48,462 nucleotides of DNA from Gammaproteobacteria bacterium. GTDB lineage: Bacteria; Pseudomonadota; Gammaproteobacteria; Steroidobacterales; Steroidobacteraceae. A program made the position numbers and the translations under genes. The stretch's first letter is position 1. Every line of letters begins with the position of its first letter. The DNA lies in the NCBI GenBank assembly GCA_016874295.1, contig VGUH01000021.1, forward strand, positions 1 to 48,462, read 5' to 3'. The notes under the pieces were generated by a model. That model was not told where the DNA came from. It saw only the letters and a list, made by a program, of their open reading frames with translations, and did no database searches. Below, piece by piece: positions 48,429 through 48,462 of this stretch.

Positions 48429-48462
48429 AGGCTTCGGCGGCGGGCGTTGCTCGACGGTCACT

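Larger units (their letters stand above)
48088..48462. other. Non-coding region after tRNA-Phe, no recognisable gene
   Basis: This 375-bp stretch has lower G+C and irregular codon structure compared with the rest of the window. It contains GTTTTTATTTACGCCAGTGG just after the tRNA, short ORFs that resemble nothing known to me (for example 48158-48430), a strong GC hairpin (48347-48385) and a terminator-like element (48403-48428). It may be the edge of an integrated element or a spacer that continues past the window. Confidence 0.5.

Noticed and set aside
48158-48430. 90-codon ORF after tRNA-Phe
   Set aside because: GTG start, no ribosome site, Gly-run from the C/G hairpin, and no resemblance to known proteins.

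Overview
The window is high-GC DNA (dense coding, G/C-rich third positions, many GTG/TTG starts) from a gammaproteobacterium. The best evidence is conserved gene order: rsmD divergent from ftsY-ftsE-ftsX-rpoH, then coaD-mutM ... rpmG-rpmB-radC-dut ... pyrE, and mutY-yggX. These blocks match the classic enterobacterial/pseudomonad order. The TonB receptor and the Pla-1/cef-lipase remnant would fit an uncultured lineage near Xanthomonadales, Nevskiales or Steroidobacterales, but that placement is inference.

Layout. 1-650: the end of an IS3-family element abutting a truncated, frameshifted gene. 667-5567: two paralogous ABC-2 ATPase/permease pairs around a SRAP peptidase and a YdbL-type protein. 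5632-7936: a receiver-domain protein with a membrane segment (frameshifted) and a YheT-type hydrolase. 7937-11839 (minus): an overlapping operon of ThDP enzyme, glycerophosphodiesterase and FGGY kinase, the last broken by an amber codon. 11891-14833 (minus): a frameshifted glycine-zipper protein, an acyl-CoA dehydrogenase and two tandem paralogous lipoproteins. 14896-16194: an ACT-malic enzyme with an in-frame amber. 16166-19676 (minus): ftsY-ftsE-ftsX-rpoH with a perfect CIRCE operator before rpoH. 19740-20240: a remnant of a virulence-type lipase gene. 20281-28332: rsmD, coaD, mutM, a TonB receptor, rpmG, rpmB, radC, dut, a DUF4124 protein, pyrE and xthA. 28329-33750: an AmpG-like transporter, MarC, TrmB and two flavin oxidoreductases. 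33796-37199: tRNA-Gly, a split YeeE/YedE transporter, deoA and rhlE. 37309-42102: LemA with two TPM proteins, a YebC regulator, a carboxylesterase, apt and a nucleosidase. 42074-47953: a FabH-like synthase, a sigma/anti-sigma/DUF4097 operon (first two genes broken), AsmA-like, mutY and yggX. 48012-48462: tRNA-Phe followed by non-coding DNA of different texture.

The most notable points are: (1) a perfect 9-9-9 CIRCE inverted repeat over the rpoH promoter, which would place sigma-32 synthesis under HrcA; (2) a 9-bp hairpin that buries the Shine-Dalgarno of the TonB receptor; (3) eight genes or gene remnants with lesions in 48 kb, seven of them with a single point lesion, including three in-frame TAG codons each compatible with a former CAG (Gln), which means either real gene decay or consensus errors; (4) a membrane-anchored response regulator; and (5) start codons of pyrE and xthA set symmetrically in one inverted repeat only 20 bp apart.

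Genes that probably work together: ThDP enzyme + GDPD + FGGY kinase (an unassigned catabolic operon); nucleosidase + Apt (adenine salvage); LemA + TPM proteins; sigma + anti-sigma + DUF4097 envelope protein; MutM and MutY (the GO repair system at two loci).
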